Source: Pseudomonas graminis (lineage in GTDB: Bacteria > Pseudomonadota > Gammaproteobacteria > Pseudomonadales > Pseudomonadaceae). Taken from it: 64,000 nucleotides of DNA. Below, in pieces: positions 16,265-24,576 of this stretch. Every line of letters begins with the position of its first letter. Within the stretch, counting starts at the first letter, position 1. The notes under the pieces are model-generated. The model ran no database searches, was not told the DNA's origin, and was given only the letters and a program-made list of their open reading frames with translations. The translations under genes and the position numbers were made by a program. The DNA is taken from positions 434,001 to 498,000 of the forward strand of contig NZ_MDEN01000069.1 of assembly GCF_001705435.1 (NCBI RefSeq), written 5' to 3'.

Positions 16265-17771
16265 CGGCCAGCGCGCGACGCTGCCTGGAGCGCTTGCGCC
16301 AGATGCGGATCAGCGGGAACACCAGCATGAACGCCGTCACTACCCACATGCCCAGGGTGATCGGGCTCGACCACAGAATCTCCAGGCCGCCGTTGGAAAT
16401 CGACAGCGCGCGACGCAGGTTTTGCTCCATCAGCCCGCCGAGGATGAACCCCAGCAGAATCGGCGACAGCGGGAAATCCAGCTTGCGCAGGATGTAGCCG
16501 AAGATGCCGATGCCGACCATCAGGAACAAGTCGAAGGTGGTGGCATGCACCGCGTAGACGCCGATCCCGGTGATGATCGCGATCACTGGCACCAGTGCCC
16601 AGTTCGGCACCGACAGGATGCGGGTGAAGATGCGGATCATCGGGATGTTGAGGATCACCAGCATGATGTTGGCGACGAACAACGACGCGATCAGGCCCCA
16701 GACGATGTCCGGTTGCTGTTGAAACAGCAGTGGCCCCGGCGTGATGTTGTACAGCGACAGGGCGCCGATCATCACCGCCGTGGTGCCCGAACCCGGCACG
16801 CCCAGGGTCAGCATCGGTACCAGCGCGCCGCAGGCCGTTGCGCCAATGGCGGTTTCCGGCGCCGCCAGACCGCGCATGTCGCCCTGTCCGAATTTACCGC
16901 TCGCGCCGGCGATACGTTTCTCGGACATGTAGGTCACGGCGCTGGCCAGCGTTGCCCCGGCACCCGGCAGCACGCCCATGATGAAGCCCATCAGACCGCA
17001 ACGGATGTTCACCCAGAACACCGAACTGGCTTCCTTGAAGTTGAACATCATGCGCCCGGTGGCTTTCACCGCTTCCTGGCCGCGATGGGTTTTCTCCAGC
17101 AACAACAGGATTTCGCTGATCGAGAACAGGCCCAGCACCAGCACGACGAATTGAATGCCGTCCGCCAGATGGATGTTGTCACCGGTGAAGCGGTACACGC
17201 CGCTGTTGGCGTCGATACCGATGCTCGACAGAAACAGCCCGATCAACGCCGCGACAAAGGTCTTCAACGGTCGATCGCCGGCCATGCCGCCCAGGCAGAC
17301 GATGGCGAACACCATCAGCACGAAGTACTCCGCCGGCCCGAAGGCAATTGCCCATTTCGCCAGCAGCGGCGCGAACATGACCATGCCGCAGGTGGCGATG
17401 AACGCGCCGATGAACGAACTCCATGCCGACAGCGACAACGCCACGCCGGCCATGCCCTGACGTGCCATCGGGTAGCCGTCCAGCGCGGTCATCACGGTCG
17501 ATGCTTCGCCCGGAATGTTCAGCAGAATGGAGCTGATGCGGCCGCCGTATTCGCAGCCCAGGTACACCGCTGCCAGCAGGATTAACGCCGATTCCGGCGG
17601 CAGGCCCAACGCGAAGGCGATGGGGATCAACAGCGCCACGCCATTGATCGGACCCAGGCCGGGCAGCAGGCCGACGACGGTGCCGATCAGCGTGCCGGAA
17701 AGGGCGGTAATCAGGTTGTAAGGGGTCAGCGCGACGCCGAAGCCCTGGCCGAGATAGCCGAGAGTGTCCAT
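16257..17771 (-). CDS. tctA: Tripartite tricarboxylate transporter, large permease TctA
   Basis: A 504-residue inner-membrane protein with about 11-12 hydrophobic segments. The TctA signature GxxxGLLPGLGPINGVALLIP is at about residues 34-55, and the second GxxPGAGATLAS motif is in the middle (MGVLPGAGATLASAVTY). It is the large channel subunit that moves tricarboxylates such as citrate, fed by the periplasmic TctC and helped by TctB. The ATG at 17771 follows the tctB stop by one base. It overlaps the AbrB-family gene downstream by eight bases. Confidence 0.95.
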   Translation of the reverse strand: MDTLGYLGQGFGVALTPYNLITALSGTLIGTVVGLLPGLGPINGVALLIPIAFALGLPPESALILLAAVYLGCEYGGRISSILLNIPGEASTVMTALDGYPMARQGMAGVALSLSAWSSFIGAFIATCGMVMFAPLLAKWAIAFGPAEYFVLMVFAIVCLGGMAGDRPLKTFVAALIGLFLSSIGIDANSGVYRFTGDNIHLADGIQFVVLVLGLFSISEILLLLEKTHRGQEAVKATGRMMFNFKEASSVFWVNIRCGLMGFIMGVLPGAGATLASAVTYMSEKRIAGASGKFGQGDMRGLAAPETAIGATACGALVPMLTLGVPGSGTTAVMIGALSLYNITPGPLLFQQQPDIVWGLIASLFVANIMLVILNIPMIRIFTRILSVPNWALVPVIAIITGIGVYAVHATTFDLFLMVGIGIFGYILRKLDFPLSPILLGFILGGLMEQNLRRALSISNGGLEILWSSPITLGMWVVTAFMLVFPLIRIWRKRSRQRRALADV

Positions 17772-17772
17772 A

Positions 17773-18231
17773 TCAGTTCTCCAGAACGTCGAGCAGGCCG
17801 AGGGGCAGGGGCACATCCATCACTTTGTCGAACAGCACGTATAACGCGATGCTCATGAAGGTGATGATCACGACGCTTGGCAGCCAGCGGCCACCGTACA
17901 GGCGCGCCATGGGGATGCCGATCAGAATGCTGCTCAGCACGAAGCCCAGCGGCTCGAACAACCCGGCGAATACCAGCAACAGCAGGGTGCAGATGCCGAT
18001 TTTGATCAGCGTCGGACGGTCCAGCGCCGGTTCTTCCTCGGAGTGCACGATCGGTGTCGGACGGATCGCCATGTACAGCAGCGAAATAGCCATCAGCGCC
18101 AGCATCAGCAGCGGGAAGGCGCGGGGGCCGACAGGTTCGTAGGAAAACGGCGCCTGATAAGGCCATGCCATCATGGCGAGGCCGATACAGACCAGCAGCA
18201 GCACGACGGCGAAAATGCGTTGTATAACCAT
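17773..18231 (-). CDS. tctB: Tripartite tricarboxylate transporter, small permease TctB
   Basis: A 152-residue protein with four hydrophobic helices. The first is at 4-24 (IFAVVLLLVCIGLAMMAWPY), followed by the family pattern GPRAFPLLMLALMAI and a C-terminal pair of helices. TctB is the small membrane subunit of the TTT transporter. The start ATG at 18231 has GGGAG upstream. It ends one base before tctA and begins 75 bp after tctC. A longer reading upstream to 18270 would add 13 residues without a signal feature and is not preferred. Confidence 0.93.
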   Translation of the reverse strand: MVIQRIFAVVLLLVCIGLAMMAWPYQAPFSYEPVGPRAFPLLMLALMAISLLYMAIRPTPIVHSEEEPALDRPTLIKIGICTLLLLVFAGLFEPLGFVLSSILIGIPMARLYGGRWLPSVVIITFMSIALYVLFDKVMDVPLPLGLLDVLEN

Positions 18232-18305
18232 GGAAAGCTCCCGGATCACGCCACCGCGCAGGCGGCGCAATCCTCAGTCAATCGAGTACGCTTCGATGGG
18301 TTCAG

Positions 18306-19286
18306 TCACTGAATCAGGCCGAATTCCTTGGCCAGCGTTTTGTACTCGGCGACGCGGGTTTTCACGTACTTGTCCAGCTCTTCACCGGTCATGGCGAACG
18401 GGAACAGCTCACGCTGATCGCGCAGCTTGGCGAAGTCTTCCGAGGCCAGCAGCTTGTCGAACGCCGCTTTCCACCAGTTGTATTCCTCGTCCGACACCTT
18501 TGGCCCCAGATAGAAGCCGCGCACCACCGGCCAGACGATGTCGTAGCCCTGTTCCTTGGCGGTCGGAATGTTCTTCATTTCCGGCTCGTCCAGACGCTCT
18601 TCAGAGAACACTGCCAGCAGGCGCATGTCGCCGCTGAGGATGTGCGGCATGGAGTCGGAAATGTCGGTGGAGCCCACTTGGATGTGGCCGCCGAGCAGGG
18701 CAGTGGCGATTTCACCGCCGCCTTCTAGGGCGACATAACGCAGCTCCCGCGGGTTGATGCCGGCCGCCTTGGCGATGAGTGCGGTCTGCATCCAGTCCTG
18801 GCTGCCCACGGTGCCGCCTGAGCCGATGACGACTTTGCCCGGGTCGGCTTTCAGCGCTTTAACCAGATCGTCGAGGTTCTTGTAAGGCGAATCAGCCTTG
18901 ACTGCGATCGCGCCGTAGCTGGTGCCGACGGCGGCCAGCCAGCGCACGGCGTTTTCATCGTAACGGCCGAATTTGCCCTGCGCCAGGTTCAGCAGCGAGC
19001 CGCTGGACCAGGCCACCAGCGTGCCGGCGTCGGCAGGGCGCTGGGCGACCACCGCGTTGTACGCCACGGCGCCAACGCCGCCTGGCATGTAGGTGACGCG
19101 CATCGGTTTGGAGAGGATTTTCTCGTTGATCAGCGCGCTCTGCGCCAGTTTGCACGTCAGGTCGAAGCCACCGCCGGGGGAAGCCGGCGCAATGCATTCA
19201 GGACGATTGGGCTCGGCGGCCCACAATTGGGTGGCCATCAGCATGCAGCTGGCGGCAACGCTGATTTGGCGCAACGATAGGTTCAT
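18306..19286 (-). CDS. tctC: Tricarboxylate-binding periplasmic protein TctC
   Basis: A 326-residue Bug/TctC-type binding protein. A Sec signal peptide covers residues 1-23 (MLMATQLWA-AEP). The mature part has PECIAPASPGGGFDLTCKLAQ and the second motif VIGSGGTVGSQDW that close over the carboxylate ligand in this family. It captures citrate-like acids and delivers them to TctAB. As first gene of the tct operon it faces tctDE across a 474-bp intergenic region that holds phased repeats likely bound by TctD. Confidence 0.95.
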   Translation of the reverse strand: MNLSLRQISVAASCMLMATQLWAAEPNRPECIAPASPGGGFDLTCKLAQSALINEKILSKPMRVTYMPGGVGAVAYNAVVAQRPADAGTLVAWSSGSLLNLAQGKFGRYDENAVRWLAAVGTSYGAIAVKADSPYKNLDDLVKALKADPGKVVIGSGGTVGSQDWMQTALIAKAAGINPRELRYVALEGGGEIATALLGGHIQVGSTDISDSMPHILSGDMRLLAVFSEERLDEPEMKNIPTAKEQGYDIVWPVVRGFYLGPKVSDEEYNWWKAAFDKLLASEDFAKLRDQRELFPFAMTGEELDKYVKTRVAEYKTLAKEFGLIQ

Positions 19287-19760
19287 GGTCCGTCTCCAGA
19301 GGAGTTGTTGTTTTAATGGGGGCAGGCGGTCGTACGTTTGTCAGGCAGTCGTCCCACAACCTTGAGAAGGAGTGGGCCGACGCAATGCGGACGTGACGAA
19401 ACACCGCGCAACAGGGCTGCGAGGTGAACAGTAAACACAACGGGATTCTGACGGCACGAGGGCCGATGATGGCAGTGAGGGCATCACTGATGACTCCGAT
19501 ATTGTTTTTATTGTTGAAAACGCATCAAGGCGTTTTTCGTCACGGCCCTGGCATCAGCAGCGTCGCGCGGGACGCAATCGTGACAAGTCGTAACGGGATC
19601 CTAATCAGCGAAGCTTTCGTGAACCTTTCAACTACCTTTCAGGAAGCTTTCAACTGATCCGCCTCAAGCGCAGGAGGTGGCTGTTCCCGCGCGCCGGACC
19701 TTCACAGACGACGGCGCCCCTGTAAACTCGGCCCATAAAATGCCCACTCTGGAGAAGTCG
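19287..19760. other. Divergent tctC/tctD intergenic region
   Basis: This region separates the transporter operon from the regulator genes and must carry both promoters. Apart from the phased CTTTC repeats at 19614-19651 and a GGAG site ahead of tctD, I see no clear terminator, riboswitch or second gene. Short open frames here have no coding character. Confidence 0.5.
19614..19651 (+). promoter_or_regulatory. Four CTTTC repeats phased at 11 bp, candidate TctD binding site
   Basis: CTTTC begins at 19614, 19625, 19636 and 19647, an exact 11-bp period over four repeats, with an A-rich tail in some (CTTTCAACT). OmpR/PhoB-type regulators, including TctD, bind tandem direct repeats with 11-bp spacing. 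The site lies 110 bp before tctD and about 330 bp before tctC. Confidence 0.65.
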
Positions 19761-20432
19761 ATGCGTGTCCTGCTCGTCGAAGATCATCTGCAACTGGCTG
19801 AAAGTGTCGCGCTGGCCCTCAAGAGCAGCGGCATGACCGTTGACGTTCTGCACGACGGCGTCGCAGCTGATCTGGCCCTGAGTAGCGAAGAATATGCCGC
19901 GGTGGTGCTCGACGTCGGCCTGCCGCGCATGGACGGCTTCGAAGTGCTGGCGCGTCTGCGGGCGCGGGGCAAGAACACGCCCGTGCTGATGCTGACGGCC
20001 CGCAGCGACGTCAAGGACAGGGTCCACGGCCTCAACCTCGGCGCCGACGACTACCTGGCCAAACCCTTCGAGCTGTCCGAGCTGGAAGCGCGGGTCAAGG
20101 CGTTGTTGCGCCGTAGCGTACTGGGTGGCGAACGCCAGCAACGCTGCGGGGAGCTGGTCTACGACCTCGACACCCGCCGCTTCACCTTGGGCGAAGAACT
20201 CCTCACGCTGACCTCCCGCGAGCAATCGGTGCTTGAATCGCTCATCGCCCGGCCCGGTCGGGTGATGAGCAAGGAGCAACTGGCGGCCCAGGTATTCGGC
20301 CTGGACGAAGAGGCCAGCGCCGACGCCATCGAAATCTACGTGCACCGTCTGCGCAAGAAGCTCGACGGGCACCCGATTGCGATCGTCACGTTTCGGGGTC
20401 TGGGTTATCTGCTGGAAAGCCGGGATGCTTAA
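19761..20432 (+). CDS. tctD: OmpR-family response regulator TctD
   Basis: A 223-residue response regulator. The receiver domain is at 1-115, with acidic pocket Glu7-Asp8, phosphoacceptor Asp51 (VVLDVGLP) and Lys101 (LAKPF). The C-terminal winged-helix domain is at about 125-222, with LTSREQSVLESL and AIEIYVHRLRKKL as the recognition region. Context with tctE and the divergent tctCBA identifies it as the tricarboxylate-transport activator. The ATG at 19761 is chosen because GGAGAAG lies just upstream; an ATG seven codons earlier lacks a site. It overlaps tctE by eight bases. Confidence 0.93.
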   Translation: MRVLLVEDHLQLAESVALALKSSGMTVDVLHDGVAADLALSSEEYAAVVLDVGLPRMDGFEVLARLRARGKNTPVLMLTARSDVKDRVHGLNLGADDYLAKPFELSELEARVKALLRRSVLGGERQQRCGELVYDLDTRRFTLGEELLTLTSREQSVLESLIARPGRVMSKEQLAAQVFGLDEEASADAIEIYVHRLRKKLDGHPIAIVTFRGLGYLLESRDA

Positions 20433-21849
20433 TCCGTTCCCTTCAGCGGAAAACAGCCTGCGCTGGCGCTTGCTGTGGAACCTCGGTCTGCTGCTGGTGG
20501 TGCTGATGATCGCCAGCGGCATGAGCGCCTACTGGAACGGACGCGAAGCGGCAGACACTGCTTACGATCGCACCTTGCTGGCTTCGGCGCGGACCATCGC
20601 TGCCGGGTTGTCGGAACGCGACGGCACCCTCAGCGCCGACGTACCGTATGTGGCCCTGGACACCTTCGCCTACGACAGCGCGGGGCGCATCTACTACCAG
20701 GTCAACGACATCAATCAGAAGCTCATTTCGGGCTACGAAAACATTCCCGCGCCGCCCCAAGGCACGCCGCGCACCGACGCCTATCCGGCGCTCGCCAAGT
20801 TCTACAGCGCGCGTTATCAGGGGCAGGATGTGCGAGTGGTGAGCCTGCTCAAGGCCGTGAGCGAGCCGAACATGAACGGCATGGCCGAGATTCGCGTGGC
20901 GGAAACCGAAGAGGCGCGGGTCGACATGGCCCAGGCCCTGATGGCCGATACCCTGCTGCGTCTGGGCATGCTCGGCAGCGGCGCTCTGCTGCTGGTCTGG
21001 TTCACGGTCAGCGCCGCGTTGCGACCCCTGGACCGCTTGCGCACGGCGGTGGAAGAACGCCAGCCTGACGATTTGCGCTCGTTGCCGCTGGTCGAAGTGC
21101 AGCACGAGCTGCGTCCGCTGGTCAGCTCGCTCAATCATTTCACCGAACGGCTGCGCATGCAGTTCGAGCGTCAGGCGCAATTCATCGCCGACGCCGCCCA
21201 TGAATTACGCACGCCGCTGGCTGCATTAAAGGCGCGGCTGGAGCTGGGGCTGCGTGATCAGGAGCCTGCGGCGTGGCGTAACACGCTGGAGAGCGCCGCC
21301 TCCGGCACCGACAAACTGACCCACCTGGCCAACCAGTTGCTGTCGCTGGCACGCATCGAAAATGGCGCGCGGGCCATTGCGGAGGGCGGCGCACAATTGC
21401 TCGACCTCAGTCAACTGGCCCGGGAGCTGGGCATGGCGATGGCGCCGCTGGCCCATGCCCGGGGTGTGGCATTGGCGCTGGAAGCCGACGAGCCGGTGTG
21501 GATGCGCGGCGAACCCACGTTGCTCAACGAACTGCTGAGCAACCTGGTGGATAACGCCCTGGCTCATACCCCGGCGGGCGGCAACGTGATTTTGCGTGTT
21601 CATGCGCCGTGTGTGCTTGAAGTCGAGGACGACGGCCCCGGCATCCCCGCCCACGAGCGCGAGCGAGTGTTCGAGCGCTTCTACCGGCGTAATCAGCAGA
21701 GCAAGGGTTCCGGTCTGGGGTTGGCGATCGTGGGGGAGATCTGCAGGGCACACCTGGCGCGTATCACCTTGCATGACGGCGCACAGCGGGGCTTGAAAGT
21801 GAGGGTGAGCTTTATGGTGCCGGAGTCGGGGCTGGTGGGACTGGTTTGA
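20425..21849 (+). CDS. tctE: Sensor histidine kinase TctE
   Basis: A 474-residue membrane histidine kinase. The first transmembrane helix is at about 17-35. A periplasmic sensor of the 2CSK_N type (about 36-175) contains TAYDRTLLASARTIA, and the second helix is at about 180-198. It then has the HAMP-like linker, H-box ADAAHELRTPL with phosphorylated His 259, N-box ELLSNLVDNALAHT, G1 EVEDDGPGIP, F-box and G2 GSGLGLAIV. It should sense external tricarboxylates and phosphorylate TctD. The ATG at 20425 overlaps the tctD stop, indicating coupled translation. Confidence 0.94.
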   Translation: MLNPFPSAENSLRWRLLWNLGLLLVVLMIASGMSAYWNGREAADTAYDRTLLASARTIAAGLSERDGTLSADVPYVALDTFAYDSAGRIYYQVNDINQKLISGYENIPAPPQGTPRTDAYPALAKFYSARYQGQDVRVVSLLKAVSEPNMNGMAEIRVAETEEARVDMAQALMADTLLRLGMLGSGALLLVWFTVSAALRPLDRLRTAVEERQPDDLRSLPLVEVQHELRPLVSSLNHFTERLRMQFERQAQFIADAAHELRTPLAALKARLELGLRDQEPAAWRNTLESAASGTDKLTHLANQLLSLARIENGARAIAEGGAQLLDLSQLARELGMAMAPLAHARGVALALEADEPVWMRGEPTLLNELLSNLVDNALAHTPAGGNVILRVHAPCVLEVEDDGPGIPAHERERVFERFYRRNQQSKGSGLGLAIVGEICRAHLARITLHDGAQRGLKVRVSFMVPESGLVGLV

Positions 21850-21867
21850 CCGGTTAGGTCAACAGGA

Positions 21868-22689
21868 TCAGTACAACAGCGTCATTGCCTGGTTCATCTC
21901 ATTGATCAGCCCGCCATCGGCCATGTTCAGGCCCAACCGCGCCACGGCCGGCACGGCCTGAAACTGCAGATTCGAGTACGGCGTGCCGTTCATTTCGTGA
22001 ATGTGAATCGTCGCGACCTGGACCAGATCCACGTAGTCAGCCTGACCCGAGACACGGCTGAAATTCTGGAATTCCCGGGGCACGATCGCCAGGCCGTCCG
22101 GGAAATCCCATGAGCGCAGCAGCCGCTCGCCGATGATTGGATGGATGCGTTCGATAACATGATTGAGGCTGATCGGGTCGGCGAGCAACTCGTAGTTGTC
22201 CTCGGCGTACGTCAGGATCGGCAACACACCAATCAGGTGGATGAGCCCGGCCAGCGTGGCCTTGTCAGCCTTGAGGCGCGCACTGCGGTAACTGAGGACA
22301 TTACACACCCCGGCCACCTGCATGCTGAGTTTCCAGATGTCGCGCATCTTGGTTTCGATGACGTCGGATTTTGCGTGAAACATCTGCTCCACCACCAGCC
22401 CGATGGCCAGGTTACAGCTGTAGTTAACGCCCAGCCGTCGGACCGCCGTCAGCACGTCGCTGACTTCGAAATTGGGCCGCAGCAGGGGGCTGTTGACGAC
22501 TTTGATCAGCCGTGCGGAAAGCGCGGTGTCGCTGCCGATGACCTTGCTCAGTGCAGCAATGGAGATTTCCGAGTCTTCCGCCGCGAGGCGGATTTTCAGT
22601 GCAACTTCGGGGAGAGTTGGCAGAAACAGAGCATCCTTGTCGATCGCCTTGATCAGATCCCTCTGCACTTCGTCAGCCATGCTACTCAT
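21868..22689 (-). CDS. HDOD domain protein
   Basis: A 273-residue single-domain HDOD protein. LPTLPEVALKIRLAAEDSEISIAALSKVIGSDTALSARLIKVVNSPL (about 22-68) is the classic HDOD opening. The catalytic HD pair of true HD phosphohydrolases is missing, as expected for HDOD, whose members act as signalling scaffolds. No receiver or GGDEF partner is fused. The gene is convergent with tctE (18 bp apart) and lies beside ygfZ, so the context does not reveal its partner. Two nearby ATG codons are possible (22689 and 22680); the first is used. Confidence 0.85.
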   Translation of the reverse strand: MSSMADEVQRDLIKAIDKDALFLPTLPEVALKIRLAAEDSEISIAALSKVIGSDTALSARLIKVVNSPLLRPNFEVSDVLTAVRRLGVNYSCNLAIGLVVEQMFHAKSDVIETKMRDIWKLSMQVAGVCNVLSYRSARLKADKATLAGLIHLIGVLPILTYAEDNYELLADPISLNHVIERIHPIIGERLLRSWDFPDGLAIVPREFQNFSRVSGQADYVDLVQVATIHIHEMNGTPYSNLQFQAVPAVARLGLNMADGGLINEMNQAMTLLY

Positions 22690-22786
22690 ATTGGATCTCT
22701 GGACATTGCATTCCGGCCAACGGCCGTCCACACGAGGGGACGGCGCTGGCAACTACACCGACGTCTTGCACATGCCTCAACCGGGT

Positions 22787-23728
22787 TCAACGCTGTGTTT
22801 CGAGCTTCGCGTCGAGGGTGTATGGCAATTCGCTCATTTGCAGGGCCTCGCCATCTGCCGCACCCAGATGGATCCGGCCATCTTCCGCCGCATCCGCCTG
22901 CAAGACCGCCAGCACCTCGATCCCGACATCAGACCGGGCCGCGATCACAACGTTGCCTACTGCGCTTGAATGAACCGGCGAAAACAGTGCAGCGCCCGGT
23001 TCAGGCAGTTCTGTGCTGCCCATGGTCAGGCGGTACAGCCGGCGTTTCAGCTTGCCGAGGTACTGCATGCGCGCCACGATTTCCTGGCCGGTGTAGCAAC
23101 CTTTCTTGAAACTCACACCGCCCACGGCTTGCAGGTTGATCATCTGCGGAATGAATTCTTCGCGAGTCTGCCCGACCACCTGGCCGATGCCGGCGCGAAT
23201 CTGCCCCAGCAACCAGTCGTTGAGCGGCGCTTGCGGCACGTGGGAGATCAGCCGGCTGCGCACGTCCTCGGCCTGCTCGGCACGTACCCACAATTCGGCG
23301 CGGGCAGGGGAGACGCGAATGGCGATGAGGTCATTGGCGCGGACCACCGAGTCGGTCTCCTGCGCAAGGTCGAGGCCAAGGCTGACCAGTGCCCCGTCGC
23401 CATCCTGCAAGCCGAATCGCACCCAGGACACGCTTTCGTCGGTCAGTTTGGATTTGGAGAAAACCGCGTATTTCTTCAGGTCCAGCAATTGCGCTTCGAT
23501 CAGCTCGCTGGACATCGCCAGCAGCACGCCATCACCTTCGAGCAGGATGCGGAAGCTCGACTGCATGCGGCCTTTTTGCGTGCAGCGCGCACCGAGGGTG
23601 GCTTTGCCTTCGCTCAGGTAGTCGATGTTGCAAGTCAGTTGGCCTTGCAGGAATTTGCCGGCATCCACGCCGCGAACGGCGAGCACACCTTCATGGGACA
23701 GGGGGCAGAAAAATGCTGGAACGGCCAT
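22787..23728 (-). CDS. ygfZ: tRNA-modifying/Fe-S assembly protein YgfZ (folate-binding)
   Basis: A 313-residue member of the YgfZ/GcvT-like family, which binds tetrahydrofolate and supports maturation and repair of some iron-sulfur enzymes such as MiaB. The diagnostic motif KGCYTGQEIVARMQYLGK, containing the functionally important Cys, is at about 214-231. The N-terminal part (LSHEGVLAVRGVDAGKFLQGQLTCNI) is the family hallmark. It is transcribed divergently from sdhE, as in many gamma-proteobacteria. Confidence 0.95.
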   Translation of the reverse strand: MAVPAFFCPLSHEGVLAVRGVDAGKFLQGQLTCNIDYLSEGKATLGARCTQKGRMQSSFRILLEGDGVLLAMSSELIEAQLLDLKKYAVFSKSKLTDESVSWVRFGLQDGDGALVSLGLDLAQETDSVVRANDLIAIRVSPARAELWVRAEQAEDVRSRLISHVPQAPLNDWLLGQIRAGIGQVVGQTREEFIPQMINLQAVGGVSFKKGCYTGQEIVARMQYLGKLKRRLYRLTMGSTELPEPGAALFSPVHSSAVGNVVIAARSDVGIEVLAVLQADAAEDGRIHLGAADGEALQMSELPYTLDAKLETQR

Positions 23729-23870
23729 GAGTCATCGCAGGGTAGAAGTCTGGGGCACCATCATAGTGCCGCGTGTCGTTAATGGGTATACGCAAAAAGC
23801 TGCGACTAACTGCAAGTACGCCCCGGGACGATGCGCCTGTATACTCGCCGGCAAATTCGAGGAGCCCTCC

Positions 23871-24125
23871 ATGGTCGAAGATGTTGAACTCAATCGCCTC
23901 TTTTGGCACAGCCGTCGCGGCATGCTCGAGCTGGACGTATTGCTGGTGCCGTTCGTCAAAGAAGTTTACCCGACGCTCAACCAGGTCGATCGCGACCTCT
24001 ACGTGCGCCTGCTGACCTGTGAAGATCAGGACATGTTCGGCTGGTTCATGCAGCGCGCGGAATCCGAAGATCCGGAGCTGCAACGCATGGTTCGGATGAT
24101 CCTGGACCGTGTCCAGCCGAAGTGA
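23871..24125 (+). CDS. sdhE: FAD assembly factor SdhE
   Basis: An 84-residue all-helical protein required to attach FAD covalently to succinate dehydrogenase SdhA. The conserved motif RRGMLELD is at residues 15-22; this Arg-Gly pair is essential in studied homologues. GAGGAG lies seven bases before the ATG at 23871. It is followed by an overlapping ygfX gene (17 bases), the usual sdhE-ygfX pairing. The nearby nadB encodes a homologous but non-covalent flavoprotein. Confidence 0.96.
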   Translation: MVEDVELNRLFWHSRRGMLELDVLLVPFVKEVYPTLNQVDRDLYVRLLTCEDQDMFGWFMQRAESEDPELQRMVRMILDRVQPK

Positions 24126-24576
24126 TCGCTTCGAGTGCCGTTGGCAGCCTTCCCGGGCGCTGCTGACGGCGTACCTCGTCACGCAAATCCTTGCGCTGGC
24201 GTCGACCGTTTTCCTTTCAATTCCCTTGTGGGCAAAAGCCATCGGCGTCTTGCTGTGCGCTTTGCACGCAGCACGCAGTCTCCGGACGTTCATTCTGCTG
24301 GACCGGCCTCAGTCATCTACGGGGCTGCGCCGAGACGGCAGCGGCTGGGCGTTGTGGAGCGAGGAGGGCGGCTGGCAACCGGTGCAGCTGCGCCCCGACA
24401 GCCTGGCGCTGCCGCACCTGGTTGTGCTGCGTTTCAGGCGGATGACGGGCCATTGGCTGAGCCGCATGTGGGTGCGAAGCCTGTGCATCCCGGCAGACGC
24501 CATGGCCCCGGACAGTCACCGACGCCTGCGTTTGCGCCTGAAGTTCAGCCGGCGAAGGTGGGCGGCACCAGAATAG
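24109..24576 (+). CDS. YgfX (CptA-like) family membrane protein
   Basis: A 155-residue protein with two close transmembrane helices at about 15-55 (ALLTAYLVTQILALASTVFLSIP and the following LWAKAIGVLLCALHAAR), then a soluble tail. In E. coli the homologue YgfX/CptA was proposed as a toxin paired with SdhE/CptB acting on cytoskeletal proteins; this assignment is disputed. It starts at a GTG inside the end of sdhE, so it is translationally coupled to it. Its last 32 bases overlap the convergent nadB gene. Confidence 0.8.
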   Translation: MSSRSDRFECRWQPSRALLTAYLVTQILALASTVFLSIPLWAKAIGVLLCALHAARSLRTFILLDRPQSSTGLRRDGSGWALWSEEGGWQPVQLRPDSLALPHLVVLRFRRMTGHWLSRMWVRSLCIPADAMAPDSHRRLRLRLKFSRRRWAAPE

